A DNA stretch of 13,547 nucleotides from Candidatus Nomurabacteria bacterium RIFCSPLOWO2_01_FULL_46_18 (GTDB lineage Bacteria > Patescibacteriota > Minisyncoccia > Phycocordibacterales > UBA9973), in assembly GCA_001786015.1 (NCBI GenBank), contig MFVH01000019.1, positions 526 to 14,072 of the forward strand, given 5' to 3'. This document shows, one piece after another, positions 10,984 through 13,547 of this stretch (positions are counted from its first letter, which is position 1; the number at the start of each line of letters is the position of its first letter). Under the pieces are notes generated by a model. It was not told the DNA's origin and ran no database searches. It saw only the letters and a program-made list of their open reading frames with translations. The position numbers and the translations under genes were made by a program.

Positions 10984-11616
10984 ATGAAGATATTCAAAAA
11001 TCGAACCGAAGCCGGCAAAAAACTTGCCGAAAAGTTATTGCCGTATAAAAAAGAGAATCCGCTGGTGCTGGCCATGCCTCGGGGTGGAGTGCCGGTAGGG
11101 TATGAAATAGCGGTAAAGTTAAATGCGCCGCTTGATACGGTGGTGGCGCGGAAAATCGGCGCGCCGTTCCATCCGGAATTCGGTGTCGGAGCGATCGCGC
11201 CGGGAGACGTGATTATTTTAGACGAGACTTCAATCAAGGCGCATGACATCGAGCGGGAGGAGATTGAAGCGGTGATTGTAAAAGAAAAGGAAGAAATGGA
11301 ACGGCGGATTGTGAAGTACCGAAGCGGAGAATACAGCCAGGGAAAAAAGTCGGACACGGTCATTATCGTGGACGACGGTCTGGCGACCGGGGTTTCGGCC
11401 CGGGCGGCGATTGAATCGGTCAAACGCGTTTACAAACCGAAGAAAATAATTTTTACCGCGCCAATCTGCGCGCGCGACAGCAGTGATAGCTTAAGGAGCT
11501 TGGTTGATGAGGTTATTTGTCTAGAGACAGTAGACAATCTGATGGCAATCGGATACTGGTACGAAGAGTTTGAGCAGATGACGGACAAAGAAGTCATTTC
11601 TTATCTAAAGCTATAA
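10984..11616 (+). CDS. Phosphoribosyltransferase (COG1926 type)
   Basis: This 210-aa protein is a type I phosphoribosyltransferase-fold protein. The PRPP-binding signature VIIVDDGLATGVSARAA lies at 126-142, and the N-terminal LVLAMPRGGVPVGYEIA (27-43) provides the PPi-binding loop. RKIGAPFHPEFGVGAIA (56-72) is typical of the COG1926 predicted phosphoribosyltransferases. A hood region with a long charged helix (84-110) separates the halves. The acceptor base or sugar is not deducible; the group is often beside membrane or hydrolase genes. No Shine-Dalgarno is seen at the ATG. The gene ends with a 6-nt overlap with the convergent LPG-synthase-like gene. Confidence 0.92.
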   Translation: MKIFKNRTEAGKKLAEKLLPYKKENPLVLAMPRGGVPVGYEIAVKLNAPLDTVVARKIGAPFHPEFGVGAIAPGDVIILDETSIKAHDIEREEIEAVIVKEKEEMERRIVKYRSGEYSQGKKSDTVIIVDDGLATGVSARAAIESVKRVYKPKKIIFTAPICARDSSDSLRSLVDEVICLETVDNLMAIGYWYEEFEQMTDKEVISYLKL

Positions 11617-12615
11617 AATATTCAGGTCTTTTTTTGCCAGGATGGTTCCCGGAATGAGGGGGATCCATAGGGACAAGACTCGGAAAATAATAATGGTCGC
11701 TATGGCCGCCTCGAGTGGAATGCCCAAGAGGTTCAAAATACCGATCGAACCGGCCTCAAATCCTCCGACCCCGCCGGGCAGGAGAGTGATGGTTCCGGCA
11801 ACCGTTGCGATGACCAAGGCGACAAAGGAAATGATCAGAGAGCTTTCAATGCCAAGCGATCGCATGATGGCGAAAATAGTCAGGGCATCCAGGAAAAATA
11901 CTCCGATCCGCAGCAAGCCCGCCTGGATCAATAATTCTATCGAGAAAACCCTTTTCCCGGAGACATTTTCCATAGCCGAGAGCATTCGGGCGATCAGTGT
12001 CCTTTTCTTTATCCAAGTCGGCAAGTACAGCCGCTGGTGATTGAATGCCGCCCAGATCAAACAAACGATTACTACTTCAACTACGAAAAAGATGCTGATT
12101 AAACTCACGATGATTGGAGTAATGTTGTGATACCACCACAAGATTACGACCGACAGGAATGTGACAACAGAAAGAGAAATGTAGTTAGAAAGAGTTTCAA
12201 TAAAAAATACCTCCATGGCAATCGGAGTGGGTAAACCCAGGCGTTTCATCGCCTTGACCACGATAACGTTGCCGGCCACTCCTCCCGTCGGGATCATCTG
12301 GTTCACCGTAAGCTGTTCGACGGCAAGTTCGGAAAGAGATTTCAAGGTCAAGTGATAATCAGCCGTTCTGACAGCCAGATGCCAAACGGCTCCGGTAAAG
12401 ACATAGGTGGGAATTTGCAGGAGAATTGCAATTACCATCCATCCGATATTCGCGTTTTGGAGCAGGAGCAAAAGCTTTTTGAACTCTGACCCATGGAAAG
12501 CGGCAACAATAATCAAGACCAGGAAGAAAATCGAACTAATAATCAGCCCGGAGTATGGGCGAAGCTTCGCTATGGCAGGGTTTCCGCCGACATGCTTTAT
12601 GAAGTAGCTCTTCAT
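11611..12615 (-). CDS. Lysylphosphatidylglycerol synthase-type membrane protein (UPF0104/AglD2 family)
   Basis: This protein of about 334 aa has roughly eight membrane helices and belongs to the flippase-like LPG synthase transmembrane family. The hallmark motifs are NQMIPTGGVAGN in the first half and LLPGGVGGFEAG in the second. It lacks the soluble aminoacyl-transferase domain of MprF, so it is not a complete lysyl-PG synthase and more likely handles lipid or lipid-linked intermediates. The frame is open to an ATG at 12639, but I choose the ATG at 12615: a minus-strand TACAAT box ends 8 nt upstream of it and would lie inside the longer version. The stop overlaps the end of the phosphoribosyltransferase gene by 6 nt. 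Confidence 0.9.
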   Translation of the reverse strand: MKSYFIKHVGGNPAIAKLRPYSGLIISSIFFLVLIIVAAFHGSEFKKLLLLLQNANIGWMVIAILLQIPTYVFTGAVWHLAVRTADYHLTLKSLSELAVEQLTVNQMIPTGGVAGNVIVVKAMKRLGLPTPIAMEVFFIETLSNYISLSVVTFLSVVILWWYHNITPIIVSLISIFFVVEVVIVCLIWAAFNHQRLYLPTWIKKRTLIARMLSAMENVSGKRVFSIELLIQAGLLRIGVFFLDALTIFAIMRSLGIESSLIISFVALVIATVAGTITLLPGGVGGFEAGSIGILNLLGIPLEAAIATIIIFRVLSLWIPLIPGTILAKKDLNIL

Positions 12616-12619
12616 GTGA

Positions 12620-12629
12620 TATAATTGTA
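12620..12629. promoter_or_regulatory. Overlapping divergent -10 boxes
   Basis: On the plus strand TATAAT lies at 12620-12625, 33 nt before the ATG at 12659. On the minus strand TACAAT lies at 12624-12629, 8 nt before the chosen ATG at 12615. The two hexamers share two base pairs (TATAATTGTA). Neither has a strong -35 at 16-18 bp. This looks like a compact bidirectional promoter serving both genes. Confidence 0.5.
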
Positions 12630-12658
12630 GCATTAACAATTAATTTTTTAATAAATAT

Positions 12659-13024
12659 ATGTCAAACGAGAAAAAATTCGAATGGCTGCTTCGAATCGGC
12701 GTCGCCGGAGAATTCGCCGGGCATGGGCTTTTGGCTATCGGCGGCAAAGCTAGTTGGGTAGGATGGATTAGTCAGTTGACCGGAGTGGGGGAGGGAACGG
12801 CAATGACACTTCTTCTTTTGGTCGGGGTAATGGATGTTATCGTCGCGGCGGTTGTGCTCCTTCGGCCAGTAAGACCGATTCTTCTTTGGGCGGCCTTTTG
12901 GGGATTCTGGACCGCGTTGGTTCGCCCCTTGGTCGGGGAGTCGATACTCGATTTCATTGAACGATTCGCCAACTGGGCGGCTCCACTCGCGCTCTACTTC
13001 TATTACCGCTCTAAGAGTCAATAA
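12659..13024 (+). CDS. Four-helix membrane protein of unknown function
   Basis: This 121-aa protein has a short charged N-terminus, then about four hydrophobic segments (roughly residues 10-28, 45-68, 72-88 and 102-117). Recognisable stretches are RIGVAGEFAGHGLLAIGGKASWVGW (11-35) and LLWAAFWGFWTALVRPL (75-91). I recall similar proteins as uncharacterised; the helix number and length recall the DoxX-like group, but that is not secure. His22 in the first helix is the only obvious polar membrane residue. No Shine-Dalgarno is present; a TATAAT lies 33 nt upstream. Its stop is 6 nt from the stop of the convergent histidine phosphatase gene. Confidence 0.75.
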   Translation: MSNEKKFEWLLRIGVAGEFAGHGLLAIGGKASWVGWISQLTGVGEGTAMTLLLLVGVMDVIVAAVVLLRPVRPILLWAAFWGFWTALVRPLVGESILDFIERFANWAAPLALYFYYRSKSQ

Positions 13025-13030
13025 ACGAAA

Positions 13031-13547
13031 TCAACCCTCATCGTTCCAAGCTAAAATTTTCCATTCGTCGCGCTTGAACCAATGCGGGACGTATTTGACG
13101 ATAGTCATTCCCGCATTATCGATTGGATTAAAATAAGAGAGAGTGTTGTAAAGCGAAGCGGTGAGCTCTTGGCCATAGAGCATGTGGGCAATAATTACTT
13201 TGAGGAATATCATATGCGTGACCATGATAATCCTTTTTTCTTTTCTTTTTTTGATGTAAGCGAGTAGTTTTTTCGCTCTTTCTTTTAAATCCAGAAAATT
13301 CTCTTCATCTGAATAGCGGAAATTGTCATCATGAAAAGTTTTGTCCATTTGATCCACAACAATCCGCACCTCCCGCTCCTCGATCGAGCGGCCGATAATC
13401 TGGCTCGGGTTTCTTCGCTCGATCAACAGGTCGCAAAATTCGATTTTCATCCCGAGCTCTTTGCCGATAATCTCCGCTGTTTCCCGCGCTCGCTCGTAGG
13501 GGGAAGAAATTATCACTTTCGGTCGGCCCTTCTTTTTTGGGAATTTT
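13031..13547 (-). CDS. Histidine phosphatase family protein, 5' end outside window
   Basis: This gene is cut by the window edge: the frame stays open through 13547, so the GTG at 13516 is not its start. The visible part has ISSPYERARETAEIIGKE, the conserved second-Arg region of the phosphoglycerate-mutase-like fold, LIERRNPSQIIG with the usual Glu, and IIMVTHMIFLK containing the second catalytic His. The N-terminal RHG motif with the phosphorylated His would lie just outside the window. It probably acts as a soluble phosphatase; the substrate cannot be told. The C-terminus (HWFKRDEWKILAWNDEG) is complete and ends with TGA. Confidence 0.88.
   Translation of the reverse strand, partial: KFPKKKGRPKVIISSPYERARETAEIIGKELGMKIEFCDLLIERRNPSQIIGRSIEEREVRIVVDQMDKTFHDDNFRYSDEENFLDLKERAKKLLAYIKKRKEKRIIMVTHMIFLKVIIAHMLYGQELTASLYNTLSYFNPIDNAGMTIVKYVPHWFKRDEWKILAWNDEG

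Noticed and set aside
12616..12639. Eight-residue N-terminal extension of the LPG-synthase-like protein
   Set aside because: It would include the TACAAT box that best explains transcription, and adds no conserved sequence.
1..13547. CRISPR array, tRNA, rRNA, transposase or integrase
   Set aside because: No spaced direct repeats, tRNA-like cloverleaf, rRNA segments or mobile-element proteins were recognised by eye; a covariance-model search would be needed to exclude small RNAs.

Overview
The window looks like a stretch of a small, streamlined bacterial genome, most likely a member of the Candidate Phyla Radiation (Patescibacteria, Parcubacteria-like). This is inference, drawn from the gene families (a short MltG, a Gmad2-domain lipoprotein-like protein, many 50-130 aa orphan membrane proteins), very tight packing, scarce Shine-Dalgarno sites, and -10 boxes that sit only 6-9 nt before start codons. 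TGA is used as an ordinary stop (for example 6546-6548 and 7427-7429), which argues against the code-25 lineages (Gracilibacteria, Absconditabacteria).

Layout. 14-1306: acylphosphatase, a small membrane protein, and mltG on the minus strand. 1321-1784: a possible 26-codon ORF coupled to a two-helix membrane protein, closed by a terminator-like hairpin. 1850-3990: a compact thiol-rich exported/membrane operon with a DUF1573 protein, a CcdA/DsbD-like membrane thiol carrier, a 56-aa CxxC protein too short for usual gene calling, and a secreted protein with a CC...C-x-H motif. 4017-4547: a DUF3105 protein with its own promoter. 4601-9624: a metal-response operon led by a CsoR/RcnR-family repressor with a palindromic operator at its promoter, followed by DUF302, a double DUF305 protein, DUF2892, DUF5676, a His-rich DUF2933-like peptide, a YHS protein, a four-helix CC-x-H membrane protein, a 58-aa single-pass peptide and a CopB-type (CPH) P1B ATPase. 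9664-10979: Gmad2 protein, a stand-alone small gene with consensus promoter, Shine-Dalgarno and terminator, and a two-helix coiled-coil membrane protein. 10984-13547: phosphoribosyltransferase, an LPG-synthase-type membrane protein (minus), a four-helix membrane protein, and a truncated histidine phosphatase (minus).

How it fits together. The middle 8 kb reads as a copper (possibly copper/silver) homeostasis island. The repressor senses metal in the cytoplasm. DUF305, YHS, DUF2933-like and DUF302 proteins supply His/Met/Cys ligands at or outside the membrane, and the P1B-3 ATPase expels the ion. The adjacent DUF1573-CcdA-CxxC-CC/H block looks like an extracytoplasmic thiol-redox or metal-handling pathway that may protect or metallate exported proteins. 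The best candidates for undescribed biology are the thiol block, the CC-x-H membrane protein and the SD-poor, leaderless start architecture.
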